A stretch of DNA of 64,000 nucleotides, taken from assembly GCA_003278955.1 (NCBI GenBank), contig QCCB01000004.1:20751-84750 (forward strand). The letters run 5' to 3'. How positions within the stretch are numbered: the first letter of the stretch is position 1; the number at the start of each line of letters is the position of its first letter. The position numbers were made by a program, and so were the translations under genes. Under the pieces are notes generated by a model, which did no database searches, had not been told where the DNA came from, and was given only the letters and a program-made list of their open reading frames with translations. Source of the stretch: Prochlorococcus sp. AG-347-K10. GTDB taxonomy: Bacteria; Cyanobacteriota; Cyanobacteriia; PCC-6307; Cyanobiaceae. Shown in pieces: positions 22,504-34,691 of the stretch.

Positions 22504-22571
22504 GATAATTCTTCCATATAGAAAAATTAACTTCTTTTTTAAAAAAATAAAGGTTTTAAATATATAAAGTT

Positions 22572-24428
22572 ATGAAAGAAGATTTTACCGATTTTATTGA
22601 GTTATCTGGACTCTTAAATTATGATCCAGATACAATTTCTAAAATATACAAAAAAAATCCTAAAAGACTTTTAAGAAGACTTTGGCAAACACTCCTACCT
22701 ATTTTTGCTTACATTTTTTCCGTTGGATGGGATAAATTAACTGGAAGACTGAAAAATGAAGAGCAAGCAAGATTTAGAGCAAAAGAATTAACAAATTTGT
22801 TAGTAGAACTTGGACCTGCATTTGTTAAGGCAGGCCAAGCTTTATCAACAAGACCAGATATAATCCCAGCTATTCTTCTAGAAGAATTATCTGAATTGCA
22901 AGATCAGCTCCCTGGTTTTGATGGCGATAAAGCTATGGAATTAATAGAAGAAGATTTAGGAAAAAAAATAGATGAGATTTTTTTAGAAATTGATAAAGAG
23001 CCAATTTCTGCTGCCTCTTTAGGTCAAGTGCATAAAGCTAAACTAAAAAATGAAGAGATCGTTGCAATAAAAGTACAACGGCCAGGTTTAAGAGAACAAA
23101 TAACCTTAGACCTTTACATTGTAAGAAATATTGCTTATTGGCTAAAAAACAATATCGGATTAATAAGAAGTGATCTAGTTGCTTTGATTGATGAATTAGG
23201 CAAGAGAGTTTTTGAAGAGATGGATTATCTAAACGAAGCTGCAAATGCAGAAAAATTTAGAGATATGCATAACCATAACAAGATGATTGCCGTACCAAAA
23301 ATTTATAAAGAAATAACTTCAAGAAGAGTTTTAGCAATGGAATGGATAGACGGTACAAAATTAACAAATTTAGAGGACGTAAAAAAATTAGGAATTAATC
23401 CTGATGACATGATTGATATAGGGGTGCAATGCAGTTTAGAACAGCTTTTAGAACATGGTTTTTTTCATGCAGACCCGCATCCAGGTAATTTATTAGCCTT
23501 AGAAGATGGAAGATTATGTTATCTAGATTTTGGAATGATGAGCGAGGTTTCCAGAGAATCCAGGTCAGGATTAATTCAAGCAGTAGTCCACTTAGTAAAT
23601 AAGAACTTCGATAAATTGTCCCAAGATTTCGTAAAATTAGGATTTTTATCAGAGGAAGTTAATCTAGAACCCATTGTTCCAGCATTTCAAGATGTTTTCA
23701 TTAACGCCGTTGAACAAGGAGTTTCAAAGATGGATTTTAAGAGCGTTACTGACGATATGTCTGGTGTTATGTATAAATTCCCCTTTAGACTACCCCCGTA
23801 TTATGCTCTTATAATTAGATCATTACTTACATTAGAGGGAATAGCTTTAAGCGTAGATCCAAACTTCAAAATATTAGGCGCAGCTTATCCATATTTTGCA
23901 AGAAGATTAATGGAAGACCCTGATCCACAATTAAGGGAAAGCCTTAAAGAAATGCTTTTTGATAATAAAAAATTTAAATGGGATCGTTTAGAAGATCTTC
24001 TTTCTAACGCTGCAAAGCAAACAAACCTCGATTTGGAAAAACTTTTAGACGAAGTTATAAATCTTCTCTTTTCTTCGAATGGAGGATTTCTTAGAAATGA
24101 GATAGTTGAAGGTTTAACAAATCAGATAGATTTACTTAGTCTAAAAATATTGAAAAGTTTTAATAATTATCTTCCACAATCAATTAAATTAAACACTACT
24201 AACGAAAATAATAACTTGAGTGACCTTATTATTTATGTTGAGCCATTGAGAAACTTTTTAGAGATTTTACAAAAAGTACCGGGGTATTCAATTGACATTT
24301 TTCTAAAAAGATTACCAAGACTTGTTAATGAGCCCTACACAAAAGAGATGAGTATAAAAATTGCAAAAAAAGTAACTGAAAAAGGAGTAGTAAGACTTGT
24401 TAAGATTGCAGCTGGTGCAAATATATAA
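22572..24428 (+). CDS. ABC1/UbiB-family atypical kinase
   Basis: 618 aa; LGPAFVKAGQALSTRPDIIP, AAASLGQVHKA-like (ISAASLGQVHKAKL), HADPHPGNLL, YLDFGMM. Confidence 0.95.
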   Translation: MKEDFTDFIELSGLLNYDPDTISKIYKKNPKRLLRRLWQTLLPIFAYIFSVGWDKLTGRLKNEEQARFRAKELTNLLVELGPAFVKAGQALSTRPDIIPAILLEELSELQDQLPGFDGDKAMELIEEDLGKKIDEIFLEIDKEPISAASLGQVHKAKLKNEEIVAIKVQRPGLREQITLDLYIVRNIAYWLKNNIGLIRSDLVALIDELGKRVFEEMDYLNEAANAEKFRDMHNHNKMIAVPKIYKEITSRRVLAMEWIDGTKLTNLEDVKKLGINPDDMIDIGVQCSLEQLLEHGFFHADPHPGNLLALEDGRLCYLDFGMMSEVSRESRSGLIQAVVHLVNKNFDKLSQDFVKLGFLSEEVNLEPIVPAFQDVFINAVEQGVSKMDFKSVTDDMSGVMYKFPFRLPPYYALIIRSLLTLEGIALSVDPNFKILGAAYPYFARRLMEDPDPQLRESLKEMLFDNKKFKWDRLEDLLSNAAKQTNLDLEKLLDEVINLLFSSNGGFLRNEIVEGLTNQIDLLSLKILKSFNNYLPQSIKLNTTNENNNLSDLIIYVEPLRNFLEILQKVPGYSIDIFLKRLPRLVNEPYTKEMSIKIAKKVTEKGVVRLVKIAAGANI

Positions 24429-25001
24429 ATGAAGTTTAATAAATTTTTAAAATTTAAAATATTTTTTATTTTAGTAATTTCTCCATTATTTTTTAATGTT
24501 CCAAAAGCTTATACTGCTGAAGAAATTAAAATCACATATAGCATATTTTCTAGAACAATTAAAGTAAATTCATTAAAAACTTTTGCTAAAGAAGGTAAAT
24601 CTACAAGACAATTAAAAAGAATTTTGAAAGCAACTGGGTCTCCCGATAAAGAAATTAGAAAAGTATTAAACAAAGATTTTGAAGTACCTATTACCATTGC
24701 AAGCAAACTAATATATTCTGAAATAGGAAATGTTTTTTTAACAAGACTTTCATCTATAATCCACCCACCCAGAGCAACTGATGAAAGAACAGGTATGCTG
24801 GCCCTAAGAGCAAGCGTAATTCAAGGAATTAACATAGGAAATGGAAAAATAAATCTAGTAAATTTTTTTGAAGGATATCCAACTAAAACTGTAATTTTAG
24901 ATGTCAGCGCTTTGAGCAAAGTTATGAATAAAGTAGAATCGATTTCAGAATTATTAACCTTTTTCACCAACTCACCTCTAGAAAAAATCAAAACGAATTA
25001 A
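24429..25001 (+). CDS. secreted DUF1400-like (alpha/beta hydrolase-associated) protein
   Basis: 190 aa, N-terminal signal peptide, EEIKITYSIFSRTIKVNSLKTFAKEGK typical of cyanobacterial DUF1400 proteins. Confidence 0.7.
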   Translation: MKFNKFLKFKIFFILVISPLFFNVPKAYTAEEIKITYSIFSRTIKVNSLKTFAKEGKSTRQLKRILKATGSPDKEIRKVLNKDFEVPITIASKLIYSEIGNVFLTRLSSIIHPPRATDERTGMLALRASVIQGINIGNGKINLVNFFEGYPTKTVILDVSALSKVMNKVESISELLTFFTNSPLEKIKTN

Positions 25002-25007
25002 ACAACC

Positions 25008-26111
25008 ATGGTGTTATTCAATAAAATAAAAAATAAACTGCGTATTAATTACAGAAAAAAAAGATGGCCAGGTCTAATAGAAGCTTATAAACAATATCTT
25101 CCAGTTACAAAGAAAACTCCTATTATTTCCCTAAATGAAGGAAATACACCACTAATTCTAAGCGAGTCAATTAGCAACTTAATTGGAAATGGAACAAAAG
25201 TTTTTTTAAAATATGATGGCCTTAATCCAACAGGATCTTTTAAAGATCGTGGAATGACTATGGCAATTAGCAAAGCAAAAGAAGAAGGCCGTGAAGCAGT
25301 AATTTGTGCAAGTACTGGAAATACCTCTGCAGCTGCTGCTGCATATGCTTCGAGAGGAGGATTAAAACCTTATGTTTTAATCCCAGAAGGATTTGTTGCA
25401 CAAGGAAAGCTTGCGCAAGCATTAATGTATGGTGCTGAAATAATATCTATTAATGGAAACTTTGATAAGGCTCTTGAAATTGTTAGAGATTTATCCTCAG
25501 AACATCCTATAGAGCTTGTTAATTCTGTTAATCCATATCGAATACAAGGACAAAAGACGGCAGCTTTTGAAATAGTTGATGACTTAGGTTATGCTCCTGA
25601 TTGGCTCTGTATTCCAATGGGTAATGCAGGAAACATAACTGCTTATTGGATGGGATTTAAAGAATATTCAACAATAAAAAAGAATTTGAAATTACCAATA
25701 ATGATGGGTTTTCAGTCCGAAGGCTCTGCTCCATTAGTAAAAAATATAATAGTTAAGGATCCAGAAACAATTGCAACTGCAATAAGAATTGGAAATCCTG
25801 TAAATAGAGAAAAAGCAAAAAAAGTAAGGAAAGAGAGTAAAGGAGACTTTCAATCAGTTACAGATGAAGAAATAATCAATGCTTATAAAATTCTTGCCAA
25901 AGAGGGAGTATTTTGTGAACCTGCCAGTGCAGCATCAGTTGCTGGACTGATTAAAAATAAAAATAGAATTCAGAAAGAATCGACTATTGTTTGTGTTCTG
26001 ACTGGAAATGGATTGAAAGATCCTGATTGCGCTATAAAAAACAACGATGCTATTTTTAGGAAAAATATTGAACCTTCATTAAAAAATATAACTAAGATCT
26101 TGGGATATTAA
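25008..26111 (+). CDS. thrC: threonine synthase
   Basis: 367 aa PLP enzyme; [51 protein letters not shown]. Confidence 0.96.
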   Translation: MVLFNKIKNKLRINYRKKRWPGLIEAYKQYLPVTKKTPIISLNEGNTPLILSESISNLIGNGTKVFLKYDGLNPTGSFKDRGMTMAISKAKEEGREAVICASTGNTSAAAAAYASRGGLKPYVLIPEGFVAQGKLAQALMYGAEIISINGNFDKALEIVRDLSSEHPIELVNSVNPYRIQGQKTAAFEIVDDLGYAPDWLCIPMGNAGNITAYWMGFKEYSTIKKNLKLPIMMGFQSEGSAPLVKNIIVKDPETIATAIRIGNPVNREKAKKVRKESKGDFQSVTDEEIINAYKILAKEGVFCEPASAASVAGLIKNKNRIQKESTIVCVLTGNGLKDPDCAIKNNDAIFRKNIEPSLKNITKILGY

Positions 26112-26449
26112 AATCCAAAAAAAATAGTGTCTGTGGAAATCAATTAAAAATAGACCTCATTTGTTGAAAAGTACATAACAAGAAATTCTATTTGTTGAAT
26201 ATTTTTTACTTTTTTCGAAAATTTTAAATTTATTTAACAAATAAAAAATTTTTTACACATATTCTTTTCTTCGTAAACTAAATAAACAAGCTGTTTTATT
26301 GAAGAATTCCACAGTTCCCACAAAAACTACTACTACTAGATTTTTTATTTTATTATTTATTTTTATATTAGAAAAAGAATGAAAAATAAATTTATTGAAT
26401 TTAATTTACGAAAAAAGTATATTGTATTTGTAAAAAGTTCCAAATTCTG
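26112..26449. promoter_or_regulatory. putative replication-origin region (oriC) / dnaN promoter region
   Basis: 338-bp very AT-rich spacer between thrC and dnaN. DnaA-box-like ATTTCCACA (26132-26140, minus strand), TTTTACACA (26251-26259), AATTCCACA (26305-26313), GTTCCCACA (26314-26322). Confidence 0.6.
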
Positions 26450-27607
26450 ATGGAAATTATTTGTAATCAAAATGAATTAAATAATGCTATACAACTAGTA
26501 AGCAAGGCAGTTGCTTCAAGGCCAACGCATCCAATTCTTGCAAACATACTTTTAACAGCTGACGAAGGAACTAATAAAATTAGTGTCACAGGATTTGACT
26601 TAAATTTAGGAATTCAAACTTCTTTTGATGGAACTGTCAAAAATAGTGGAGCCATTACTATACCTTCAAAACTTTTATCCGAAATAGTAAATAAACTACC
26701 TAATGAAACTCCTGTTTCTCTAGAAGTAGACGAGAATTCAGATAATATCCTAATAAAAAGTGATAGAGGTTCTTTTAATCTAAAAGGGATCCCCTCTGAT
26801 GAATATCCTAATTTGCCATTTGTTGAAAGCGGTACTTCCTTAAATATTGATCCTAGTTCTTTTTTAAAAGCTTTAAAATCTACCATTTTTGCCAGTAGTA
26901 ATGATGATTCAAAGCAACTACTAACAGGTGTCAATTTTACTTTCAAACCAAATTATTTAGAGTCTGCTTCTACAGATGGTCATAGATTGGCTGTTGCCTT
27001 AATTGGTAATGAAGAACATATTAAAAATAAAGAAAACTTATCTTCAAATGTTGATGATTTATCGGTAACTATCCCAACTAGATCATTGAGAGAAATTGAA
27101 AAACTAGTATCTTTGAAAACCTCAGAAAATTCAATTAAGCTTTTCTATGACAAAGGTCAAGTAGTATTTATATCTTCTAATCAAATAATTACTACAAGAA
27201 CTTTAGAAGGTACTTATCCTAATTATTCACAATTAATTCCTGATTCTTTCTCTAAAATTCTAAATTTTAATACAAAAAAATTAATTGATTCATTAGAAAG
27301 AATTGCTGTTTTGGCTGATCAGCAAAGTAGTGTTGTAAAGATTAAATTAGATGATACCGATTTAGCTTCAATCAGTGCAGATGCTCAAGATATTGGAAAT
27401 GCAAATGAATCAATACCTGTTTCTTATTCTGGAGAAAATTTTGATATTGCATTTAACGTAAGATATTTATTAGAAGGTTTAAAAGTTATTGCTTCTGAAA
27501 ATGTACTTTTAAAGTGTAATATTGCAACTACTCCAGCGGTTTTTGTACCAGAAGATAATCTTAATTCTTTTACTTATTTAGTTATGCCTGTGCAGGTTCG
27601 TTCTTAA
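26450..27607 (+). CDS. dnaN: DNA polymerase III beta subunit (sliding clamp)
   Basis: 385 aa; MEIICNQNELNNAIQLVSKAVASRPTHPILANILL, SASTDGHRLAVA, C-terminal YLVMPVQVR. Confidence 0.97.
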   Translation: MEIICNQNELNNAIQLVSKAVASRPTHPILANILLTADEGTNKISVTGFDLNLGIQTSFDGTVKNSGAITIPSKLLSEIVNKLPNETPVSLEVDENSDNILIKSDRGSFNLKGIPSDEYPNLPFVESGTSLNIDPSSFLKALKSTIFASSNDDSKQLLTGVNFTFKPNYLESASTDGHRLAVALIGNEEHIKNKENLSSNVDDLSVTIPTRSLREIEKLVSLKTSENSIKLFYDKGQVVFISSNQIITTRTLEGTYPNYSQLIPDSFSKILNFNTKKLIDSLERIAVLADQQSSVVKIKLDDTDLASISADAQDIGNANESIPVSYSGENFDIAFNVRYLLEGLKVIASENVLLKCNIATTPAVFVPEDNLNSFTYLVMPVQVRS

Positions 27608-27608
27608 T

Positions 27609-28316
27609 TTGAAATTACCTAAAGAAATTTTATTAAGTGAATTATTACATTATAGTGTTAAGGGTAATATGGTCCCTAATTATGGAAATGGTGAAAATGT
27701 TTGGATGCATCCTCCAGTTCACCGGATTCTAGGGTGGTACTCTCGTCCTTCAAATTTTGATTTAAAAAGAAATGTTTGGCGATTAAATCAAATTACCCAA
27801 ATAATAGATAATGAAATTTATGTCAAAGGCGATCCAGCTATCTCGGATTTAGCAACTTTAAATAGGTTTCCAACTCTAATAGAAGCTAATCTTGTAAATA
27901 TAAATGGATCAAAAATAGGATTCATTGCAGATTTTTTATTTGAAATGAAAACGGGAAAAATTAAATATTACTTAGTTTCTAGATCTAATCCTAAGATTCC
28001 AGGTTCTAGTAGATGGAAATTAACTATTGATAATATCAATGACCAACAACCGGGATTGGTATTTTGTGAAAGTAATTCTTTAGATGATTTACCTTTAATA
28101 AAATCAAGTATTAAAAATGAATTTATGCAAAAAGGGAAAAAAATTTTTGATAGATTTGATGATATGAAAAATATTGCTTCTAATAGATTAGAGGAATGGC
28201 TTGAAGAAGATGAAGATATTAGCCAAAACTTAGATTTTAAACAAAAAAGTTTTTATAATAATGACAAAACATCTATACCGTCTAGTGAAAAAAAAGAAGA
28301 TGACCCTTGGATATAA
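27609..28316 (+). CDS. PRC-barrel domain protein
   Basis: 235 aa; two PRC-barrel-like segments (FPTLIEANLVNINGSKIGFIADFLFEMKTGKIKYYLVSRSNPKIPG); TTG start; dnaN-adjacent. Confidence 0.75.
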   Translation: MKLPKEILLSELLHYSVKGNMVPNYGNGENVWMHPPVHRILGWYSRPSNFDLKRNVWRLNQITQIIDNEIYVKGDPAISDLATLNRFPTLIEANLVNINGSKIGFIADFLFEMKTGKIKYYLVSRSNPKIPGSSRWKLTIDNINDQQPGLVFCESNSLDDLPLIKSSIKNEFMQKGKKIFDRFDDMKNIASNRLEEWLEEDEDISQNLDFKQKSFYNNDKTSIPSSEKKEDDPWI

Positions 28317-28319
28317 ATA

Positions 28320-30668
28320 ATGATAAATCAAGAAAATAATGATCTATATGATCTTAAAGAAGCACTACAAGTTGAAAATTTAACACTTAAAGATTATGAA
28401 GAAATTTGCAAAAGATTAAAGAGAAAACCCAACAGAACGGAATTAGGTATGTTTGGCGTTATGTGGTCAGAACATTGTTGTTATAGAAATTCAAAACCTT
28501 TACTATCTAAGTTTCCCACTAAAGGTAAAAATGTTTTAGTTGGACCTGGAGAAAATGCTGGCGTTATTGATGTTGGAAATAATCAAAAACTTGTTTTTAA
28601 AATAGAAAGTCATAATCATCCTTCTGCTATTGAACCTTTTCAAGGCGCAGCAACAGGTGTAGGAGGAATTTTAAGAGATATATTCACAATGGGTGCTAGG
28701 CCAATCGCAGTCTTGAATTCATTGAGATTCGGCAACCTTGATAAATCATCAAATGTTGATTTACTACGAGGAGTTGTATCAGGTATTTCACATTATGGGA
28801 ATTGCGTAGGTGTGCCGACTGTTGGAGGTGAGATTGACTTCGATGATAGTTACTCTGGAAATCCTCTAGTGAATGTTATGGCTTTAGGACTTTTAGAGAC
28901 TGAGGAAATCGTTTGTTCTGGAGCTAAAAATTTAGGATCACCAGTGTTATATGTTGGTAATACAACTGGCAGAGATGGTGTTGGTGGTGCTAGTTTTGCT
29001 AGTTCAGAATTAACTACAACTTCATTGGATGATAGACCTGCTGTTCAGGTAGGTGATCCATTTGTTGAGAAAAGTCTTATTGAAGCTTGTTTGGATGCTT
29101 TTAAGACAGGGGATGTCATTGCAGCTCAAGATATGGGTGCTGCAGGTTTAACATGCAGTAGCGCAGAAATGGCCGCAAATGGAAATTTAGGCATATCTGT
29201 CGATTTAGATTTGGTCCCCTCTAGAGAAGATGATATGTCTTCATACCAGTATTTATTATCTGAATCGCAAGAAAGAATGTTATTGGTCGTTAAAGAAGAA
29301 AAAATTAATGATCTTATTGGAAAATTTAATAAATGGGGATTATATGCCAGTGTTATTGGTGAAGTGATAGGAACTAATGAAGTAATTATTTCTCATAAAG
29401 GTAAAATTGTGGCCCAAATACCTACTTCTGCATTATCTGATGATACTCCTGTTAATTTTCACAATGTGATTAATAACCCACCAGATGATCTTTTAAATAA
29501 ATGGGAATGGAAAGAAAATGATTTACCAGAAATTCATGACCAAAAAATATTTTCATTGAAGGAAAATAAGAATTTTTCTTTTTCAGAAATCATTTTAAAA
29601 CTACTCTCTAATCCATCAATAGCTTCTAAACGATGGATTTATAAACAATATGATTCTCAAGTTCAGGCAAATACAGTTTTTAAACCTGGAAAATCAGATG
29701 CAGCCGTAGTAAGACTAAGAGAACAAAATAAAAAAAATAAAAAAAATAAAAGTAAAGTATTTTCTGGTGTCGCTGCTTCAGTTGATTGCAACAGTAGATG
29801 GGTTGCGCTTGATCCTTTTAGAGGATCTATCGCTGCCGTTGCAGAGTCCGCTAGAAATGTTAGTTGTGTTGGTGCTGAACCAGTAGCAATTACAAATAAT
29901 TTAAATTTTTCTTCCCCTGAGAATGAAATAGGATATTGGCAACTTTCATCTTCATGTAATGGAATTGCTGAAGCCTGTAAAGCTTTAGAAACTCCTGTTA
30001 CAGGAGGTAATGTATCTTTATATAATGAATCAAAAAATAAAGATAATCTAATTACTCCTATCAATCCTACACCTGTTATTGGAATGGTTGGAAAGATAGA
30101 TAATGTCGAAAAAGCTATAAGTAGTGAATGGAAAAATATTGAAGATGAAATCTGGTTAATTGGTTCTTCCAAATCAGAAATAAAAATTGCAGCTAGTTCT
30201 TATCTGGAATATTTTCATGGAAAAATTACAGGTCGGCCGCCAAAAATAGATTTGTTGGATGAAAAGTTTTGCCAGAGTTTTTTAAGAAATGCGATTTTAA
30301 ATAATCTTGTAGTTTCTTCGCACGATATCAGTGACGGAGGTTTAGCTATAGCTTTATCAGAGTCTTGCATTTTGTCCTCAATGGGCGCAACTATAGAATT
30401 AGAGAAAGATGTAAATAGAGTTGATAATTTATTGTTTGCCGAAGGGGGGTCAAGAATTATTTTTTCAATTAGTAAAATGAAACAAAATGAATGGTTTAAT
30501 TATTTAAAACAAAATCAAATAAATTTCCCATCAAGTGTTTTTGTAAAAAAAATAGGGTACGTATCTGGTGACACGCTTAAGATACAAATCAACGAAAATA
30601 ATATTTGCAATATTAGGGTTGAGGAATTAACCGAAAAATTTAATAATAGTATTTCAGGTTACTTTTAA
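28320..30668 (+). CDS. purL: phosphoribosylformylglycinamidine synthase subunit PurL
   Basis: 782 aa; [50 protein letters not shown]. Confidence 0.97.
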   Translation: MINQENNDLYDLKEALQVENLTLKDYEEICKRLKRKPNRTELGMFGVMWSEHCCYRNSKPLLSKFPTKGKNVLVGPGENAGVIDVGNNQKLVFKIESHNHPSAIEPFQGAATGVGGILRDIFTMGARPIAVLNSLRFGNLDKSSNVDLLRGVVSGISHYGNCVGVPTVGGEIDFDDSYSGNPLVNVMALGLLETEEIVCSGAKNLGSPVLYVGNTTGRDGVGGASFASSELTTTSLDDRPAVQVGDPFVEKSLIEACLDAFKTGDVIAAQDMGAAGLTCSSAEMAANGNLGISVDLDLVPSREDDMSSYQYLLSESQERMLLVVKEEKINDLIGKFNKWGLYASVIGEVIGTNEVIISHKGKIVAQIPTSALSDDTPVNFHNVINNPPDDLLNKWEWKENDLPEIHDQKIFSLKENKNFSFSEIILKLLSNPSIASKRWIYKQYDSQVQANTVFKPGKSDAAVVRLREQNKKNKKNKSKVFSGVAASVDCNSRWVALDPFRGSIAAVAESARNVSCVGAEPVAITNNLNFSSPENEIGYWQLSSSCNGIAEACKALETPVTGGNVSLYNESKNKDNLITPINPTPVIGMVGKIDNVEKAISSEWKNIEDEIWLIGSSKSEIKIAASSYLEYFHGKITGRPPKIDLLDEKFCQSFLRNAILNNLVVSSHDISDGGLAIALSESCILSSMGATIELEKDVNRVDNLLFAEGGSRIIFSISKMKQNEWFNYLKQNQINFPSSVFVKKIGYVSGDTLKIQINENNICNIRVEELTEKFNNSISGYF

Positions 30669-30715
30669 ATATGAAAAATATTTTTCAACTATTAATCATT
30701 TTAAGATATTAAGTT

Positions 30716-32176
30716 ATGTGCGGAATAGTTGGAATTGTTTCTTCAAATGATGTAAATCAACAAATTTACGATAGTCTTTTGCTTTTGCAGCATAGAGGTC
30801 AAGACTCAACAGGCATAGCAACAATGGAAAATACTGTTTTTCATATACATAAGGTTAAAGGTCAGGTTAATACAGCTTATAGAACTAGAGATATGAGGAA
30901 TTTAATTGGCAAAATTGGATTGGGTCATGTTAGGTATGCAACAAAAGGATCAGCAGAAAGTGTAGAAGAAGCACAGCCTTTTTATGTTAATGCTCCTTAT
31001 GGAATTGTTTTGATACATAATGGAAATTTGACTAATACCAGAGATTTAGAAAAACAGTTATTTAATGTCGACAAGCGGCATACAAATTCTTCAAGTGATA
31101 CTGAAATGTTGTTAAATGTATTTGCGACAGAATTACAAGAACAAATTAATAATCAAGAATTAGAACCTGATATTATTTTTAATGCGGTCAAATCTTTACA
31201 TAAAAGAATTCAGGGGTCATATGCTTCAATTGCGTTAATTTCAGGACATGGTTTATTAGCATTTAGAGATCCTTTTGGTATTAGGCCTTTAGTCATAGGG
31301 AAAAGACTTTCATTAACCACAAAAAAAGAAGAATGGATGGTTGCAAGCGAATCTTTAGTACTTGAGAATAATGATTATGAAGTAGTGAGAGATGTAGATC
31401 CAGGAGAAGCTGTTTTTATAAATCTTGATGGGGAGTTTTTCTCTAAGCAATGTTCTGAAAATCCAATGTTATTTCCCTGTGCTTTTGAATATGTTTACTT
31501 AGCTAGGCCAGATTCAATTATGAATGGAATTTCAGTCTATAAAGCTCGTTTAAAAATGGGAGATTATTTAGCAGAAACAATAAAACAAACAATCAATTCT
31601 GGAGATATTGATGTAGTTATGCCTATTCCTGATTCCTCTCGACCCGCGGCAATGCAAGTTGCAAGACAATTGGGGATAGAATATAGGGAAGGTTTTTTTA
31701 AAAATAGATATGTTGGCAGAACATTTATAATGCCTGGTCAGCAGAAACGTAAGAAATCTGTAAGGCAAAAATTAAATGCCATGAGTGCAGAGTTTAAAAA
31801 TAAAAATGTATTAATTGTTGATGACTCGATAGTAAGAGGTACTACTTCAAAAGAAATTGTTCAGATGGCTAAAGATGCAGGAGCAAATAAAGTTTTTTTT
31901 ACATCAGCAGCTCCTCCTGTTCGTTATCCTCACGTTTATGGAATTAATATGCCTAATAGAGATGAATTAATAGCTCACAATAGGACAATAAGTGAAATCG
32001 CCGATAAACTTGAAATTGATAACCTTGTTTATCAAAGTGTTGAAAGTTTGCGTAAATCTATAATTGGTGATTCTCCTATTAAAGGTTTAGAGATGAGTTG
32101 TTTTACTGGTGATTATGTAACTGGAACAGTAAATCAAGAATACTTAAATTGGGTTGAAAATGAATATAAATCTTAG
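30716..32176 (+). CDS. purF: amidophosphoribosyltransferase
   Basis: 486 aa; MCGIVGIV Ntn-type glutaminase start, [33 protein letters not shown]. Confidence 0.97.
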   Translation: MCGIVGIVSSNDVNQQIYDSLLLLQHRGQDSTGIATMENTVFHIHKVKGQVNTAYRTRDMRNLIGKIGLGHVRYATKGSAESVEEAQPFYVNAPYGIVLIHNGNLTNTRDLEKQLFNVDKRHTNSSSDTEMLLNVFATELQEQINNQELEPDIIFNAVKSLHKRIQGSYASIALISGHGLLAFRDPFGIRPLVIGKRLSLTTKKEEWMVASESLVLENNDYEVVRDVDPGEAVFINLDGEFFSKQCSENPMLFPCAFEYVYLARPDSIMNGISVYKARLKMGDYLAETIKQTINSGDIDVVMPIPDSSRPAAMQVARQLGIEYREGFFKNRYVGRTFIMPGQQKRKKSVRQKLNAMSAEFKNKNVLIVDDSIVRGTTSKEIVQMAKDAGANKVFFTSAAPPVRYPHVYGINMPNRDELIAHNRTISEIADKLEIDNLVYQSVESLRKSIIGDSPIKGLEMSCFTGDYVTGTVNQEYLNWVENEYKS

Positions 32177-34614
32177 TCAAGAAAGTTTTCAAGTCGGAAA
32201 CAATTTTCAAGGTATTCATCATTATCTAATTTTAAAAAATCAATTAAAAAGTTTGATTTATTGGATTTGAAATTTAATTTGTTTAGGTCTAATCTTGCAG
32301 ATTTATTTTTATTAGTTTCAATATCAAGGTAATGGTTACTTGCCATTATTTTGAGGAAGTAATCGTTTTTAAGTTGGGTTTTTTCATTCAAATATCCCAA
32401 ACTGTATTCATTTGAGCAGTAAATTTCATCACTATTTATGCAAAAGATTTTTCCTTGTTTAGAGATTAAAAAAATATTTTCTCCATCATTAAATGTACTA
32501 CAAGAAACGATTTTTTCAGATGGTAAAAGTTTTGCAATGATTAATCCTTGGGATTGTTTAGAAGTTGGCGTTAAAAATTTATTTGATAAATTAAATTTAA
32601 AAATTCTTCCTATCGAGGTTAATATTATTAAATCTTCCCTCTCATTAGAAATAAAAGAATCAATTGTTTTTAAATTATTTTTTAATTTTGTAATAGTGAA
32701 AGATCTATTGCTTTTAATCATATCTTCATCAAATAAAACTTTTTTAAATCTTCCATCTGAATTTAATATGCATAAATAATTTTTAATTTCTTTTTTAATT
32801 GAGTGAAAATTTATTATTTCACTAGGATGAATATTTCCAAGAATTTTATTATCTAATTTATAGTCTTTATTAATATTTGATTCCCAATCAATGTTAAATA
32901 CTTTTCCCGTATTTGTTATTCCAATTAATTTTATATTTTTTTCAATATTACCTATAAATTTTTGAATATTTTTATTATCTATAATTTTATTTACAACCTC
33001 AAATGATTTCTTGTAATTACCTAAAATCATCTTCTTTAAATAAAGTCTATTGTCTATATACATTTTTGTTTTTTTATTTATAAAGTCCTCTAATATCTGA
33101 TTATTAAGCGTTTCTAATTCTTGATTTTGATTTATATTTTTAATTATTTTTGTTTTACGTATAACATTAAATTTTTTCTTTAATATTAATAATTCTTCTA
33201 TAAGTAATTCAAGTAATAATTCTCTTTCGTTTAACAATTTTTGAAAATAATTCTTTTTTTCTTCTAAATTTTTTATATCGTTATCAATTTGATTTTTTTC
33301 TAGATTTGTTAATTTTTTTAGTGGCATATCCAAAACTGAATTTGCCTGTTTTTCACTTAAGAAAAAATTTTCAACTAATTTTGATCTAGCTTGCGCAGAA
33401 TTTTCTGATTCTTCTATAATTTCGATAACTTTTTTTATGTTTTTTGTAGCTTTAGATAAACCTTCTGATATTTCTAGTTTATCAAGGGTGTTTTTTAGAA
33501 AATAAAAAGTTCTTTTTCTAATTGTTTCTTCTCTAAATTCAAGAAAATAGTTGAGATATTTTTTCAGATTTAGTTGTACAGGTTTGCCTTTAATTAAAGC
33601 TAAGAATATTGCGCCAAAGTTTGTTTGGAGATTTGTTTTTTTATATAAATTAGAAATAACAAGTTCAGAATTAGAATCTTTTTTTAGTTCTATTACAATT
33701 CTCATTCCATCTCTATCGCTCTCATCCCTAATATCAGAAATCCCAGTAATCTTGCCTGAATTAACAAGTTCTGCGAGTTTTTCAATCCAACCTGCTTTAT
33801 TAATTTGGTAAGGAAGTTCAGAAATGATTATTGCATTCTTTTTATGTTTTCCTTTGCCTAAATTTATCTCTTCCTTATTTACAACTCCTCTTATCGTTAT
33901 AGATCCTTTTCCAGTTTGATAAAGTTCTTCTATTACATGACTATAAATTAATTCTCCGCCTGTAGGAAAATCAGGTCCTTTGATAATGTTAGAAAGTTTT
34001 TTATCACTAATATCTTTATTTTTAACTAAGGCAACTAAGCCATCTACAATTTCGCCTAGATTATGAGGCGGAATATTTGTTGCCATGCCAACAGCAATAC
34101 CTGTTGAACCATTCAACAATAAGAATGGAAGTTGGGCTGGAAGCACATCTGGTTCTTTTTGAGAACCGTCAAAATTATTTGAAAAGCTTACTGTTTCTGA
34201 TACAATTTCTTCAAGAAATCCTTTATGAGCTATAGGCGCTAATCTGGTCTCGGTATACCTCATTGCTGCAGGTGGATCATTATCCACAGATCCAAAATTC
34301 CCATGGCCGTCAAGAGTAGGATATTTAGTCGAGAAATTTTGTACCAACTTTACCAATGCATCGTAAACTGCTTGATCTCCATGTGGATGGTATTTTCCAA
34401 GTACATCTCCAACAACTCTTGCACACTTCCTGAATGGTTTATCAGGAGTTAAACCTAATTCGTGCATTGCAAATATGATTCTTCTTTGTACAGGCTTAAG
34501 ACCATCTCTTGCATCAGGCAACGCACGTCCAACTATGACGCTCATTGCATACTCCAAGTAAGAACGTTGCATTTCTTCATGAAGCGAGATGGAAGTGAAG
34601 TTTTTCTTATCCAT
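32173..34614 (-). CDS. type IIA topoisomerase subunit A (GyrA/ParC paralogue, divergent C-terminus)
   Basis: 813 aa; [45 protein letters not shown]. The C-terminal half is K/N/I-rich and no GyrA-box (QRRGGKG) is visible. Confidence 0.92.
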   Translation of the reverse strand: MDKKNFTSISLHEEMQRSYLEYAMSVIVGRALPDARDGLKPVQRRIIFAMHELGLTPDKPFRKCARVVGDVLGKYHPHGDQAVYDALVKLVQNFSTKYPTLDGHGNFGSVDNDPPAAMRYTETRLAPIAHKGFLEEIVSETVSFSNNFDGSQKEPDVLPAQLPFLLLNGSTGIAVGMATNIPPHNLGEIVDGLVALVKNKDISDKKLSNIIKGPDFPTGGELIYSHVIEELYQTGKGSITIRGVVNKEEINLGKGKHKKNAIIISELPYQINKAGWIEKLAELVNSGKITGISDIRDESDRDGMRIVIELKKDSNSELVISNLYKKTNLQTNFGAIFLALIKGKPVQLNLKKYLNYFLEFREETIRKRTFYFLKNTLDKLEISEGLSKATKNIKKVIEIIEESENSAQARSKLVENFFLSEKQANSVLDMPLKKLTNLEKNQIDNDIKNLEEKKNYFQKLLNERELLLELLIEELLILKKKFNVIRKTKIIKNINQNQELETLNNQILEDFINKKTKMYIDNRLYLKKMILGNYKKSFEVVNKIIDNKNIQKFIGNIEKNIKLIGITNTGKVFNIDWESNINKDYKLDNKILGNIHPSEIINFHSIKKEIKNYLCILNSDGRFKKVLFDEDMIKSNRSFTITKLKNNLKTIDSFISNEREDLIILTSIGRIFKFNLSNKFLTPTSKQSQGLIIAKLLPSEKIVSCSTFNDGENIFLISKQGKIFCINSDEIYCSNEYSLGYLNEKTQLKNDYFLKIMASNHYLDIETNKNKSARLDLNKLNFKSNKSNFLIDFLKLDNDEYLENCFRLENFLD

Positions 34615-34691
34615 TAGAGCGCAAAATTAAATAATTATTAATTAACTAAATTAAGACTAATAGGTAAAACGATATTTACCAGTATTGAACA

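Noticed and set aside
29725-29757. A-rich repeat AATAAAAAAAATAAAAAAAATAAA in purL
   Set aside because: Encodes a lysine/asparagine loop (KKNKKNKSK) in frame; simple low-complexity sequence in an AT-rich genome.
29663-30172. 169-aa minus-strand ORF inside purL
   Set aside because: Long, but fully antisense to conserved PurL domains with no domain-like features; likely fortuitous.
34663-34680. GGTAAA-ACGATA-TTTACC inverted repeat upstream of the gyrA/parC-like gene
   Set aside because: Only a 6-bp stem with no U-tract; could be chance, not enough to call an operator or terminator.
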